A stretch of DNA of 64,000 nucleotides from Streptomyces viridiviolaceus. GTDB lineage: Bacteria; Actinomycetota; Actinomycetes; Streptomycetales; Streptomycetaceae. This document shows, one piece after another, positions 51,878 through 60,139 of the stretch. The stretch's first letter is position 1. Each line of letters begins with the position of its first letter. The translations under genes and the position numbers were made by a program. The notes under the pieces were generated by a model. It ran no database searches, was not told the DNA's origin, and worked only from the letters and a program-made list of their open reading frames with translations. Location of the stretch: contig NZ_BMWA01000038.1 in the NCBI RefSeq assembly GCF_014650995.1, forward strand, positions 1 through 64,000, given 5' to 3'.

Positions 51878-51904
51878 GCCGGGCCGTCCTCGAGGCGGCC
51901 CGGC
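51878..51904 (+). terminator. Hairpin after acyl-CoA dehydrogenase
   Basis: 9-bp stem (51878-51886 with 51896-51904), 9-nt loop. Probably attenuates rather than stops transcription, since a strong ribosome site follows. Confidence 0.5.
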
Positions 51905-51983
51905 CTCTTGCGGACAGCTGGGCATTTCACCTACGTGCGTACCCGGTCGGCACGCACGCGACAGGAGGAAAAGTGAGGACGAC

Positions 51984-52067
51984 ATGCGTGAGGCTGTGAT
52001 CAGCCCGCTGGGCGGCGGTCCGGCCGTCGACGACAGGGGTGGCAGGACCGACGGTGGTCCGGCATGA
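51984..52067 (+). CDS. 27-residue ORF coupled to racemase-like gene
   Basis: Short ORF behind ACAGGAGG with ATG at 51984; its stop overlaps the next ATG (ATGA). The peptide begins MREAVISPLGGGPAVD. MREAVI is how many acetyl-CoA acetyltransferases begin, so it may be the relic of an internally deleted thiolase gene, or simply a leader that couples translation. The rest has no recognised features. Confidence 0.45.
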   Translation: MREAVISPLGGGPAVDDRGGRTDGGPA

Positions 52068-53188
52068 GCGGGCCCCTGGCCGGAATCCGCGTCGTCGCCC
52101 TGGCGGGCATGGGCCCCGTTCCCTTCACGGGTATGCTCCTGGCCGACATGGGCGCGCACGTCGTACGGGTGACCCGGCCGGCCAACCGGTCCGCCCGCGC
52201 GCTCAGTCAGACCGACGGTCTGCATGAGGAGCACGACCTGGCCAACCGAGGTGTCGACACCGTAGCGGTCGACCTCAAGGACCCCGACGGCGTCGAGACG
52301 GTGCTCCGGCTCGTCGGCGCCGCGGATGTCTTCATAGAGGGCTACCGCCCCGGCGTGACCGAACGTCTGGGCCTCGGGCCGGACGTCGTGACCAGCCGCA
52401 ACGCGGCCGTCGTCTACGCTCGCCTGACCGGCTACGGCCAGAGCGGGCCGCTGGCGAAGGTGGCCGGTCACGACATCAACTATGTCGCCCAGTCGGGCGC
52501 GCTCCATGCCATGGCCCGGCAGGGCGAGGCCCCCCGGCCGCCGATCAACCTGCTCGGCGACTACGCCGGCGGCGGGACCATGGCCGCGTACGGGATCGTC
52601 TGCGCACTCCTCGAGGCGCGCACGTCCGGGCGGGGACAGGTGCTGGACGCCGCGATGCTCGACGGCGTGGCGGTGCTGACCGCCAAGTTGCAGGGCCTGC
52701 GGGCGGCTGGTGTCTACAGCGACGACCCAGGAACCAACTTCCTCGACTCCGGCGCCCCGTTCTACGACACCTACCGGTGCGCGGACGGACGCCACATCGC
52801 GGTGGGGGCGCTGGAACCGGACTTCTACCGGGAGTTCACCTCGCGCCTCGGCGTGGACGTCAGCGACTGGCCGGAGCAGAACGACCGGAGCGGCTGGCCG
52901 AAGCTGCGCGAGCTCATCGCGTCGGCGTTCGCGTCGAGGACGCAGGCGGAGTGGGCGGAGATCTACGCGGGCACGGACGCCTGCGTCACGCCCGTCCTGT
53001 CGTTCGACGAGGCGGCCGACGACCCTCACAACGCCCAGCGCCAGGTCTTCCAGCGCGTCGGGGGGGTGCTTCACCCGTCGCCCGCACCGCGCTTCAGCCG
53101 CACGCCCGGGCGGACACCCGCGACGCCGAGCTCCGAGCACGTCGACGTGCGTCGGCTGATCGAGCTCTGGAACGCCGGATCAACCTGA
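52064..53188 (+). CDS. Class III CoA transferase, alpha-methylacyl-CoA racemase-like
   Basis: 374-residue protein with the same racemase hallmarks as the one at 18286: AGMGPVPFTGMLLADMGAHV, the GHDINYVAQSGALHAM segment with the His, and NLLGDYAGGGTMAAYGI with the Asp. N-terminal arrangement and length agree with alpha-methylacyl-CoA racemases. It is coupled to the 27-residue ORF and follows the acyl-CoA dehydrogenase, mirroring the racemase/dehydrogenase pair at 18-20 kb. It probably supplies the correct 2-methyl epimer. A 12-bp hairpin separates it from the convergent hydrolase. Confidence 0.88.
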   Translation: MSGPLAGIRVVALAGMGPVPFTGMLLADMGAHVVRVTRPANRSARALSQTDGLHEEHDLANRGVDTVAVDLKDPDGVETVLRLVGAADVFIEGYRPGVTERLGLGPDVVTSRNAAVVYARLTGYGQSGPLAKVAGHDINYVAQSGALHAMARQGEAPRPPINLLGDYAGGGTMAAYGIVCALLEARTSGRGQVLDAAMLDGVAVLTAKLQGLRAAGVYSDDPGTNFLDSGAPFYDTYRCADGRHIAVGALEPDFYREFTSRLGVDVSDWPEQNDRSGWPKLRELIASAFASRTQAEWAEIYAGTDACVTPVLSFDEAADDPHNAQRQVFQRVGGVLHPSPAPRFSRTPGRTPATPSSEHVDVRRLIELWNAGST

Positions 53189-53210
53189 CAACTGCACGGA
53201 AAACCCACGA

Positions 53211-53238
53211 AGGGGTGGGCGCGGTGGCGCCCACCCCT
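53211..53238. terminator. Hairpin between convergent genes
   Basis: 12-bp perfect stem (53211-53222 with 53227-53238), 4-nt loop. Confidence 0.75.
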
Positions 53239-53269
53239 CGGTGAAACGGGGCCTTTCGGCCCGAAGGTG

Positions 53270-54190
53270 CTACTGGAGGTTGTCCTTGAAGAAGGACGCC
53301 AGCTTCTCGAGCGCCTGGGCGACGTACTCCGGCTTGTCGTACAGGTCGTAGTGGCTCGCGCCCGGAACCACGAAGATGTCCTTCTTCTCGGAACGGGCTC
53401 GGTTGAAGAGCTCGAAGCCGTCCCGGTACGAGCCGAAGCCGCCCGGGACAGAGCCGACGATGATCTGCAGCGGCTGCGTCAGCAGGTGCTCCGCCAGGTG
53501 GAACGCGTCGAAGGCGAATGCCGCCTCGAGGCCGGAGAAGAGCAGCTTGTTCGGGGAACCCTCGTCCTGCCCTCGGGGCGTGCGGTAGTACTCGACGGCG
53601 TCGACGATGTCGACGTCGGTGATGCCGGCCTGCTCCCGCTCCTCGACAGAGTTGGGGATGTAGGTCGTGAGCATCGGCTCCGCGCCACGGGCCTCGGCCG
53701 TGCGCTGCTTGCCGATCGCCTCCAGCGCCGCGATCGCTGCACCAGGGGCGCCTTCACGCATGAGCCGGCCGTAGTTGGCGGCGACCACGGTGCCCAGCGC
53801 CTTGATCCGGTGGTCCGTCATCGTGGCGTTGACGGCGTAACCGCCGCCCCCGCAGATACCCACGACACCAATGCGGTCCTCGTCGACGTAGTCAAGCGTC
53901 ACGAGGTAGTCCACGGCGCAGCGGAAGTCCTCCACGCGCGTGCCCGGGTCCTCCAGGAAGCGCGGTTCGCCGCCGCTCTCACCCTGGTGAGAGGCGTCGA
54001 ACGCGAGGGTTATGTACCCCATCTCGGTCAGACCCTCGGCGTAGATGTTGCCGGAGGTCTGCCCCTTGCAGCTGCTGATGGGGTGCGCGGTGATGATCGC
54101 GGGGTACTTCTTCGTCGGGTCGAAGTCCTTCGGGAGTCGCAGATCGGCTGCGACGTCCCATGTGCGGTTCTTGAACCGTACCGATTCCAC
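53270..54190 (-). CDS. Alpha/beta hydrolase (dienelactone hydrolase-like), paralogue
   Basis: 306-residue alpha/beta hydrolase, homologous along its length to the 304-residue enzyme at 8750: IITAHPISSCKGQTSGNIYAE, nucleophile region VGICGGGGYAVNATMTDHRI, acid loop and the final GASHYDLYDKPEYV with His. The nucleophile elbow reads GICGGGG: the Ser of the paralogue (GICGSGG) is Gly here, so the neighbouring Cys or no residue serves as nucleophile. The GTG start at 54190 is chosen because GGAGATC precedes it; the longer frame is low-complexity. Possible C-C or lactone hydrolase, or a catalytically changed form. Confidence 0.82.
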   Translation of the reverse strand: MESVRFKNRTWDVAADLRLPKDFDPTKKYPAIITAHPISSCKGQTSGNIYAEGLTEMGYITLAFDASHQGESGGEPRFLEDPGTRVEDFRCAVDYLVTLDYVDEDRIGVVGICGGGGYAVNATMTDHRIKALGTVVAANYGRLMREGAPGAAIAALEAIGKQRTAEARGAEPMLTTYIPNSVEEREQAGITDVDIVDAVEYYRTPRGQDEGSPNKLLFSGLEAAFAFDAFHLAEHLLTQPLQIIVGSVPGGFGSYRDGFELFNRARSEKKDIFVVPGASHYDLYDKPEYVAQALEKLASFFKDNLQ

Positions 54191-54447
54191 TCTTTGATCT
54201 CCGTATTTCTGATCTGCCGCAAAATGGCAGCAATGGGGGGAGGGGAGGATGTTGCGGATGTGATCGGCGGGATGTCCCGTCGGCCACGTCATCGAGATTC
54301 ACACGGCTCACGAACCCGTGCAATGGGCCGCTTTCAGCCCATGACGCAGCTGTCCGGGGGCAGGTCTGGCCCCCTCACCTCGCTGGAGCTGCGGACAGCC
54401 GAGCGACACTGCGGATACGGAGGGCAACCAGGCCTCTGCGTAGAGTC

Positions 54448-54478
54448 TTGACAGTAAATATATTTCACATGATGCTTT
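54448..54478 (+). promoter_or_regulatory. Promoter of MBL gene with AT-rich element in spacer
   Basis: TTGACA (54448-54453), 16-nt spacer containing TAAATATATTTCACA, then TGATGC (54470-54475). Nearly the same as 31430-31460, the promoter opposite the duplicated GntR gene. Confidence 0.65.
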
Positions 54479-54514
54479 GCTTCGTTCGTCGGCCCCTGCA
54501 CCACGGAGACAGGC

Positions 54515-55330
54515 ATGTCCAACTCGAAGACCGTCAGGCACGTCTGGGCACTCGACGCTCCCACGATCACCGTCGACAAGAGCATCCTGCTGCTCGGCAG
54601 CGGCGCGGAACAGGTGACGATACCGGCACCGTCGTTCCTGATCGAGCATGAGGAAGGACTGCTGCTGTTCGACTCCGGGCTCGCGTCCGAAGCCGCCGGG
54701 GACCCGGCCGCCGCGTACGGACCGCTGGCCACCATGTTCGACATCCGCTTCCCGGAGGAATGCCGCCTCGACCGGCAGCTCGAGATGCTCGGCTTCACCA
54801 CGGGGGACGTGCGGCGCGTGGTGCTCTCGCATGCGCACTTCGACCACACCGGAGGGTTGCGGCATTTCCCGCACGCCGAGGGCTTCATCGGAGCCGGCGA
54901 ACTGCGATACGCCCACAACGCCGACAGCCATACGGCGGGCTTCTTCCGGAACCAGGATCTGGAGGCGGCGGCGAGTATCCGTTGGAACGAGTTGCCGGCC
55001 GGCTACGACCACGACATGTTCGGCGACGGCAGTGTGTCCCTGCTTTCCTTGCCGGGACACACGCCTGGTTCCCTCGGCCTCCGGATCCGACTCGATGACC
55101 GGACGCTCGTGCTGACCGGTGACACGGCGCATGTGAGCGACAACATCGACAACACGGTGGGAATGCCGTTCGACGCCGACGTCCTGAACAAGCTCGATTC
55201 GCTGCGCAAGCTCAAACTGCTCAGGAGTCGGCCGGACACGACCGTGTGGGTCAATCACGACCCGCGGCACTGGGCAGAGATGCGCTCTGCAGGAAAAGAG
55301 ATCGGGGCCGAGTCTCTGAAATCTCTCTAG
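54515..55330 (+). CDS. Metallo-beta-lactamase-fold hydrolase (AHL-lactonase-like)
   Basis: 271-residue MBL-fold protein. Zinc motif SHAHFDHTGG (HxHxDH), then the second His in LPGHTPGSLGLRI, the Asp in LTGDTAHVSD and the last His in WVNHDPRHW. N-terminal PSFLIEHEEGLLLFDSG is shared with N-acyl-homoserine lactonases, but many family members hydrolyse other lactones or thioesters. Its promoter carries an AT-rich element nearly the same as that of the aldehyde dehydrogenase at 31510. A lactone or ester hydrolase step in the pathway is plausible. Confidence 0.9.
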   Translation: MSNSKTVRHVWALDAPTITVDKSILLLGSGAEQVTIPAPSFLIEHEEGLLLFDSGLASEAAGDPAAAYGPLATMFDIRFPEECRLDRQLEMLGFTTGDVRRVVLSHAHFDHTGGLRHFPHAEGFIGAGELRYAHNADSHTAGFFRNQDLEAAASIRWNELPAGYDHDMFGDGSVSLLSLPGHTPGSLGLRIRLDDRTLVLTGDTAHVSDNIDNTVGMPFDADVLNKLDSLRKLKLLRSRPDTTVWVNHDPRHWAEMRSAGKEIGAESLKSL

Positions 55331-55391
55331 ACCGTTCCGCGTCCAGGGGCCAACTGAACGCTGATGAGTTCGAGGGTTCCTCGACGTGCGA

Positions 55392-55425
55392 CAGGCGTCC
55401 GGGTCACAGGTGGCCCGGACGCCTG
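55392..55425. terminator. Hairpin between convergent genes
   Basis: 12-bp stem (55392-55403 with 55414-55425), 10-nt loop, between the MBL gene and the MHS transporter. Confidence 0.75.
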
Positions 55426-55439
55426 GCTATGCTCTCGAC

Positions 55440-56765
55440 TCAGCTTTCGGACTCCTCGCCCGGAATGCGGATGAGCGCCACGGCCAGCAGGCTGACGATC
55501 GAGGCCACAGCCATGTAGGCCGCCACCGACACCGAGGTGTGTGTTGCCGCCAAGAGCGCGACCATGATGAACGGGGCCAGCCCGGCGCCGACGATGTTCG
55601 CGAGCTGGTTTCCGATCGCGGATCCGGAGTACCGCACGTTCGGCGGAAACGCTTCGGCGAAGAGCGCGGTGCCCGGGCCGAACATCGCTCCCACACCGAG
55701 TTGGCCCACGCACGCGGCGAGGAGGATCAACCCGAAGCTGCGTGTCTCCACCAGCGGGAACAGCGCGAAGGCCCAGGCGCCGGCGAATACGGCGCCCGCC
55801 GCGTAGACCTTCCGGCGACCCACGATGTCGGACAGCCATGCGAAGCCGACCGTGGCCACGGTGAACGGGACCATCGAGATCATGACCACGGTGAGCATCG
55901 CGTTCCGGGAGACATGCAGGTCGTGCGTCGCGTAGTGGAGCAGTCCCGTGACGATGACGTAGAAACTGATGCCGGCGGGGAGGAAGGTGAAGGCGACCAG
56001 CAGGACCTGCTTGGGGTGGCGCAGCACCTGTATCACGGATGATCGCGGCGCGGAGCGCTTCTTGTCCGCCATCTTCTCGTTGGCGTTGTGGAATTCCGGT
56101 GTGTCCTCGATGAAGCGGTGCACGAAGTAGGCCAGGGGGAACATCAGGACGCTGAGCAGGAACGGGATGCGCCATCCCCACGCCGAGAACTGGTCGCTGG
56201 TGGTGACGTTGCTCATGAGCAGGAAGACGAGCGTGCCGGCGACCATGCCGACGATCACGCCGAGCTGGGGAAGCGACCCGAAGAGGCCGCGGCGCTTTGG
56301 CGGCGCGCTCTCCAGCGCCAACAGGGTGGCGCCGCTGAAGTGGCCGCCCACCGAGATGCCCTGGGCCATCCGCAGGATCACCAGGAGGATCGGCGCGGTC
56401 ACGCCGATGGCCGAGTACGTGGGCAGCAGGCCGATGAGCGTCGAGGACACCGCCATCAGCAGCATGGCCGCCAGCAGTGCCGGCTTGCGGCCGAACTTGT
56501 CACCGAAGTGACCGAAGATCGCCGCGCCGATCGGCCGGCCGGCGAAGCCGACCGCGAACGTGGCGAATGTGGCGAGAGTGCTCGAAAGCGAGTTCCCCGA
56601 GGGGAAGAAGAGGTCGTTGAGGACCAGCGAGGCGGCCGTACCATAGATCAGGAAGTCGTAGTACTCGATCGACTGGGCTGCAACGGAGGCGAAAAGAATG
56701 CGGCCTCCCCGGCGTTTCGCGATCGTCGGCTCGACGGCTGTTGAAGTGCTTCCCTGTGTGCTCAT
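55440..56765 (-). CDS. MFS transporter, metabolite:H+ symporter (MHS) type
   Basis: 441-residue MHS-family symporter. Diagnostic pieces: SIEYYDFLIYGTAASLVLN in helix 1, GHFGDKFGRKPALL motif A, RMAQGISVGGHFSGATLLALE in helix 4, and GRRKVYAAGAV in the second half. MHS proteins import carboxylates such as dicarboxylates, shikimate or aromatic acids with protons. It is thus the likely uptake system of the cluster. ATG 56765 is behind GGGAGAG; the longer frame upstream is unlikely. Confidence 0.9.
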   Translation of the reverse strand: MSTQGSTSTAVEPTIAKRRGGRILFASVAAQSIEYYDFLIYGTAASLVLNDLFFPSGNSLSSTLATFATFAVGFAGRPIGAAIFGHFGDKFGRKPALLAAMLLMAVSSTLIGLLPTYSAIGVTAPILLVILRMAQGISVGGHFSGATLLALESAPPKRRGLFGSLPQLGVIVGMVAGTLVFLLMSNVTTSDQFSAWGWRIPFLLSVLMFPLAYFVHRFIEDTPEFHNANEKMADKKRSAPRSSVIQVLRHPKQVLLVAFTFLPAGISFYVIVTGLLHYATHDLHVSRNAMLTVVMISMVPFTVATVGFAWLSDIVGRRKVYAAGAVFAGAWAFALFPLVETRSFGLILLAACVGQLGVGAMFGPGTALFAEAFPPNVRYSGSAIGNQLANIVGAGLAPFIMVALLAATHTSVSVAAYMAVASIVSLLAVALIRIPGEESES

Positions 56766-57137
56766 GTCTCTCCCGGTATGTGAAGCAGCGGTCAACCATG
56801 ACCCGAATGCGAACCGATAATTCTTTCGCGGTTCAACGATTGAGCTTTTCGACGGCCTGAGACCCATGACAGCCCGGCAGATACCGGCGCTGTTACTGCC
56901 GCAGCCAGGGCTACTTGTCGCCCGGATGGCTGGACGTAGGTGATCCGTGACTGGAAGCGCGCACAGCGGAGACCGTGGGCGTTGGCGAGAACCTATAGCC
57001 GAGAAGCCCGGGACGTCCATATCCCGACGGCATCACTTTGACTTCGCACGGAAAGGGCTTCAATTCGTGTCCGTCGAATCGGTGATTCGGTCCAGTCGAA
57101 TTGCTGTGCGGCGCTGCTGTCCGGGCAGGACAGCGAC
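56766..57137. other. About 370 bp without a gene
   Basis: Between the MHS gene start and the terminator of the aldehyde dehydrogenase. No frame is supported, and no promoter of the families listed here was seen. Confidence 0.45.
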
Positions 57138-57176
57138 GCGCCGCCCCTCGAAGGGCGTCTCTTCGAGGGGCGGCGC
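57138..57176 (-). terminator. Hairpin after aldehyde dehydrogenase
   Basis: 16-bp perfect stem (57138-57153 with 57161-57176), 7-nt loop, just past the stop on the minus strand. Confidence 0.75.
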
Positions 57177-57197
57177 GACGACGAACGGGTGGTGGAC

Positions 57198-58649
57198 TCA
57201 CGTACGTGGCAGGCCCACCGACTTGATCTCGACGAACGAGTCGAATCCTTCGAGACCGAGCTCGCGACCGATGCCACTGCACTTGTAGCCGCCGGACGGA
57301 GCCGACAGGCCGGCAGGATTGCCGTTGATCTCGACGGTCCCCGTCCGTATGCGGGTCGCCAGATCGAGCGCGTGCTCCACGTCGGCGGTGAATATCGATC
57401 CGTTGAGCCCGTACTCCGAATCGTTGGCCATGGCCACGGCCTCGTCCTCGTGATCGTACTCAAGGATCGAGAGCACCGGCCCGAAGATCTCCTCCTGGGC
57501 GATCCGCATCGAGGACTCGACCTTGCTGAACAACGTCGGCTCGACGAACCACCCGTTGGCCGGTCCTTCCGGCCGGCCGCCGCCGTAGGCCACCGTCGCG
57601 CCCGATGCCCGGCCGGAGCGGATGTACCCCTCGACGCGCTCGCGCTGCTGTGCCGTGACGAGCGGGCCGAACTCGGTTTCGGGATCGAACGGGTCGCCGA
57701 CCGGCATGGCGGCCGTGAGCTCGACCAGTCCGTCGATCACGTCCTTCGCCCGGCGGCGCGACACCAGGACCCTGGTCTTGGCACTGCACACCTGGCCGGT
57801 GTTGCGGAAGGCGCCGACGCGCAGGGACTCGAGTGTCGCGTCGAGATCGGCGTCGTCGAGGACGATCGCCGCAGACTTCCCGCCGAGCTCGAGGGTCACA
57901 CGGCGCACAGCCTGGCCGCACACCGCAGCGATGCGACGACCGGCTGCCGTCGATCCGGTGAACGAGACCTTGTCGACCCCCGGGTGACTCACCAGATACT
58001 CACTGACCTCACGATGGGCCGGTACGACACTGACGACGCCGTCAGGAATCCCGCTCCTGTCGATCAGCTCGGCCAAGAGATAGGCGTCGAGCGGGGTTTC
58101 GGGCGAGGGCTTGAGAACGACCGTGCAACCGGCCAGCAGGGCAGGCGCCAGCTTCATCATGGTGACGAGATGCGGCGCGTTCCAGGGCACCACGGCGGCC
58201 ACCACTCCGACGGGCTCGCGAGTGACGCGGGCCCGGCCGGTCGCCGAGTCCCGCAGGGAATCGAATGGGTACTTGGGTGCCAGCTCGATCATCGTGTCCA
58301 GGATCAGCCGTGGGCGCAGCGCCTGAATCGCATGCGACTGCGTGATCGGACAGCCCATCTCCGCTGTGACGAGCTCGGCCATGACGCTCTCATGTTCCGC
58401 GAGCCGTGCGCTCAGCCCCCGCAGAGCCCCTATGCGCTCCTCCAGCTTCATGCGCGGCCACGGGCCCTGGTCGAAGGCTGTCCGTGCGGCCTCGACGGCG
58501 CGGTCGACATCGGCATGTGAGGCCGCGGGCACTCGAGCGATTTCTTCCTCGGTGGACGGGGAGACGACCGGGATCGTTTCCCCGTCCACCGACGGTGCCA
58601 CCCATCGGCCGCCGATGTAGAGCTTGCCGTAATTGCCTTGCCACACCAT
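57198..58649 (-). CDS. Aldehyde dehydrogenase
   Basis: 483-residue aldehyde dehydrogenase: VVPWNAPHLVTMMK, FTGSTAAGRRIAAV, the Glu in LELGGKSAAIVLD, the Cys in NTGQVCSAKTRVLV and EEIFGPVLSILEY. ATG follows GGGGAGATC. Substrate not assigned. It is divergent from the zinc alcohol dehydrogenase at 59012, and the 360-bp gap contains an 11-bp inverted repeat and the TTCGAA-box promoter of the alcohol dehydrogenase. It may take the aldehyde formed by that enzyme. Confidence 0.93.
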   Translation of the reverse strand: MVWQGNYGKLYIGGRWVAPSVDGETIPVVSPSTEEEIARVPAASHADVDRAVEAARTAFDQGPWPRMKLEERIGALRGLSARLAEHESVMAELVTAEMGCPITQSHAIQALRPRLILDTMIELAPKYPFDSLRDSATGRARVTREPVGVVAAVVPWNAPHLVTMMKLAPALLAGCTVVLKPSPETPLDAYLLAELIDRSGIPDGVVSVVPAHREVSEYLVSHPGVDKVSFTGSTAAGRRIAAVCGQAVRRVTLELGGKSAAIVLDDADLDATLESLRVGAFRNTGQVCSAKTRVLVSRRRAKDVIDGLVELTAAMPVGDPFDPETEFGPLVTAQQRERVEGYIRSGRASGATVAYGGGRPEGPANGWFVEPTLFSKVESSMRIAQEEIFGPVLSILEYDHEDEAVAMANDSEYGLNGSIFTADVEHALDLATRIRTGTVEINGNPAGLSAPSGGYKCSGIGRELGLEGFDSFVEIKSVGLPRT

Positions 58650-58791
58650 CTGATCTCCCCAGCAGTCCGACGAACGCGAAACGTGTACGTGGGTTGGACG
58701 AATGATCCGATTCAGGGTGCTTCCTGCCGCTTCCCGTCATCCGACCGAGCCTAGCCCGCGTTACCGTCCGTTCCAATTTCAAAATGGTGAA

Positions 58792-58820
58792 GCGCCGATT
58801 CGAGGGGTGCGAATCGGCGC
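58792..58820. repeat. 11-bp inverted repeat GCGCCGATTCG
   Basis: Perfect arms 58792-58802 and 58810-58820, 7-nt loop, in the divergent ALDH/ADH region 62 bp upstream of the TTCGAA box. No gene ends next to it, so an operator is more likely than a terminator. Confidence 0.5.
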
Positions 58821-58881
58821 CAGGATGTCGGTCGACCGCTCGCTCCGCGGCGGCTACGCGTCCGTACTGATTCGACGCTGC

Positions 58882-58936
58882 AGAATCGCCGGTTCGAAAA
58901 ATACCAGTTGGATGAGCTGAAACATGGCCTTAATCT
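58882..58936 (+). promoter_or_regulatory. TTGGAT-N17-TAATCT promoter with upstream TTCGAA box
   Basis: -35 TTGGAT (58908-58913), 17-nt spacer, -10 TAATCT (58931-58936). Upstream GAATCGCCGGTTCGAAA box matches that at 19488. It drives the zinc alcohol dehydrogenase. Confidence 0.65.
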
Positions 58937-59011
58937 GCGTGTCACTCTGAACCGTTGGCTCGGTAGTGATTTTGTGGGCCGACCTGCGCGCTCGACGACA
59001 AGGAGCGATCT

Positions 59012-60031
59012 ATGCAAGGAATCACATTCCCGGGGGACCGTCGCGCAGTTTTGCAGGACTTCCCCGATCCCGAGCCGGGGCCGGGAGAAGTGGTCGTCCG
59101 TATGCGGGCCTCCGGAATGTGCGGCAGCGACCTCCACTTCTACCGTGGCACCGCTTCGTTCGGAGGGGGCAAGGACACCATCCAGGGGCACGAACCCTGC
59201 GGTGAGGTGCACGCGGTCGGTCCGGGGGTCACCGCGGACATGGCGTCCGTGGGTGACCGGGTGATGATTCACCACTACTGGGGCTGCGACGCCTGCGAAC
59301 ACTGCCGGTCCGGGTGGCCGCAGATGTGCGACAGGGAAAACGGGCACACGCTCAGCATCACTACGCACGGAGGGCACGCCCCCTACATGGTGGTACCGGC
59401 CAGAACACTCCTGCCGCTCCCCGACGCGCTCAGCTACAAGGCGGGCGCGGCCATCGGCTGCGGGACCGGAACGGCGTGGGGCGGCATCAAGCGCCTGGGC
59501 AACATAGGCGGCGCCACCCTGGTGGTCATGGGGCAGGGGCTGGTGGGCCTGTCCGGGACCATGTTCGCCTCGGCTCTCGGCGCCCGCGTTATCGCCGTGG
59601 ACGTCAGGGACGCGAGGCTGGATCGCGCGCGCGAATTCGGCGCCAGTGAGGTCATCAATTCTGCCGAGGTGGATCTCACCGAGGCGATGGCCGACCTCAC
59701 CGGAGGTCGAGGAGCGGAGGTGATCCTGGAGACGTCGGGTGTGGCCGGCGCCGACGCACTCAAGATTCTCGGCAAGTGGGGCCGCGCTTGCTTCATCGGG
59801 CTTCCCGGCGACGTGAGTTTCAGGACAGAGCAGCAGTACAAGAAGCAGTGGACGCTCATGACCTCGTGGACGATGTCCACGATCGAACAGGCCCGCTGCG
59901 CCAATTTCGTCGTTGCTCACCAGTTGCCGGTCGACCGCATCTTCACCCACAGCTGGTCGCTCGACCATGCGGTCGAGGCGTACCAGTGGTTCGACGAGCA
60001 GGCTGACGGCAAGGGTGTCTTCGAGTTCTGA
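59012..60031 (+). CDS. Zinc-dependent alcohol dehydrogenase
   Basis: 339-residue zinc MDR enzyme. Catalytic zinc ligands Cys37 (GMCGSDLH) and His60-Glu61 (QGHEPCGEV); structural cysteines at about 92, 95, 98 and 106 (CDACEHCRSGWPQMC). Rossmann motif VMGQGLVGLSGTMFAS. Only distantly like the enzyme at 13144. The ATG follows AAGGAG. It is divergent from an aldehyde dehydrogenase, and its promoter belongs to the TTGGAY/TTCGAA family shared with the CoA operon at 18-25 kb. So it is likely co-regulated with that operon. Confidence 0.92.
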   Translation: MQGITFPGDRRAVLQDFPDPEPGPGEVVVRMRASGMCGSDLHFYRGTASFGGGKDTIQGHEPCGEVHAVGPGVTADMASVGDRVMIHHYWGCDACEHCRSGWPQMCDRENGHTLSITTHGGHAPYMVVPARTLLPLPDALSYKAGAAIGCGTGTAWGGIKRLGNIGGATLVVMGQGLVGLSGTMFASALGARVIAVDVRDARLDRAREFGASEVINSAEVDLTEAMADLTGGRGAEVILETSGVAGADALKILGKWGRACFIGLPGDVSFRTEQQYKKQWTLMTSWTMSTIEQARCANFVVAHQLPVDRIFTHSWSLDHAVEAYQWFDEQADGKGVFEF

Positions 60032-60056
60032 CGGGTCATCCCTCGAAGAGAACCCC

Positions 60057-60098
60057 CGGACCCCAAGCCCCTGGAAGGAATAGAGGACTTGGGGTCCG
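60057..60098. terminator. Hairpin between convergent genes
   Basis: 11-bp stem (60057-60067 with 60088-60098), 20-nt loop. Confidence 0.55.
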
Positions 60099-60139
60099 TA
60101 GCTTTCTGCCGCCTCGAGGGCGGGAGCGTGCCGTTGCTC

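Noticed and set aside
48195..53140. Two long minus-strand open frames antisense to the second CoA module
   Set aside because: Same reason; composition is Arg/Gly/Asp-rich, with no motifs and no ribosome site.
54515..55330. Quorum-quenching AHL lactonase
   Set aside because: Zinc motif fits the fold, but the family includes many lactonases and thioesterases and no acyl-homoserine lactone system is visible here.
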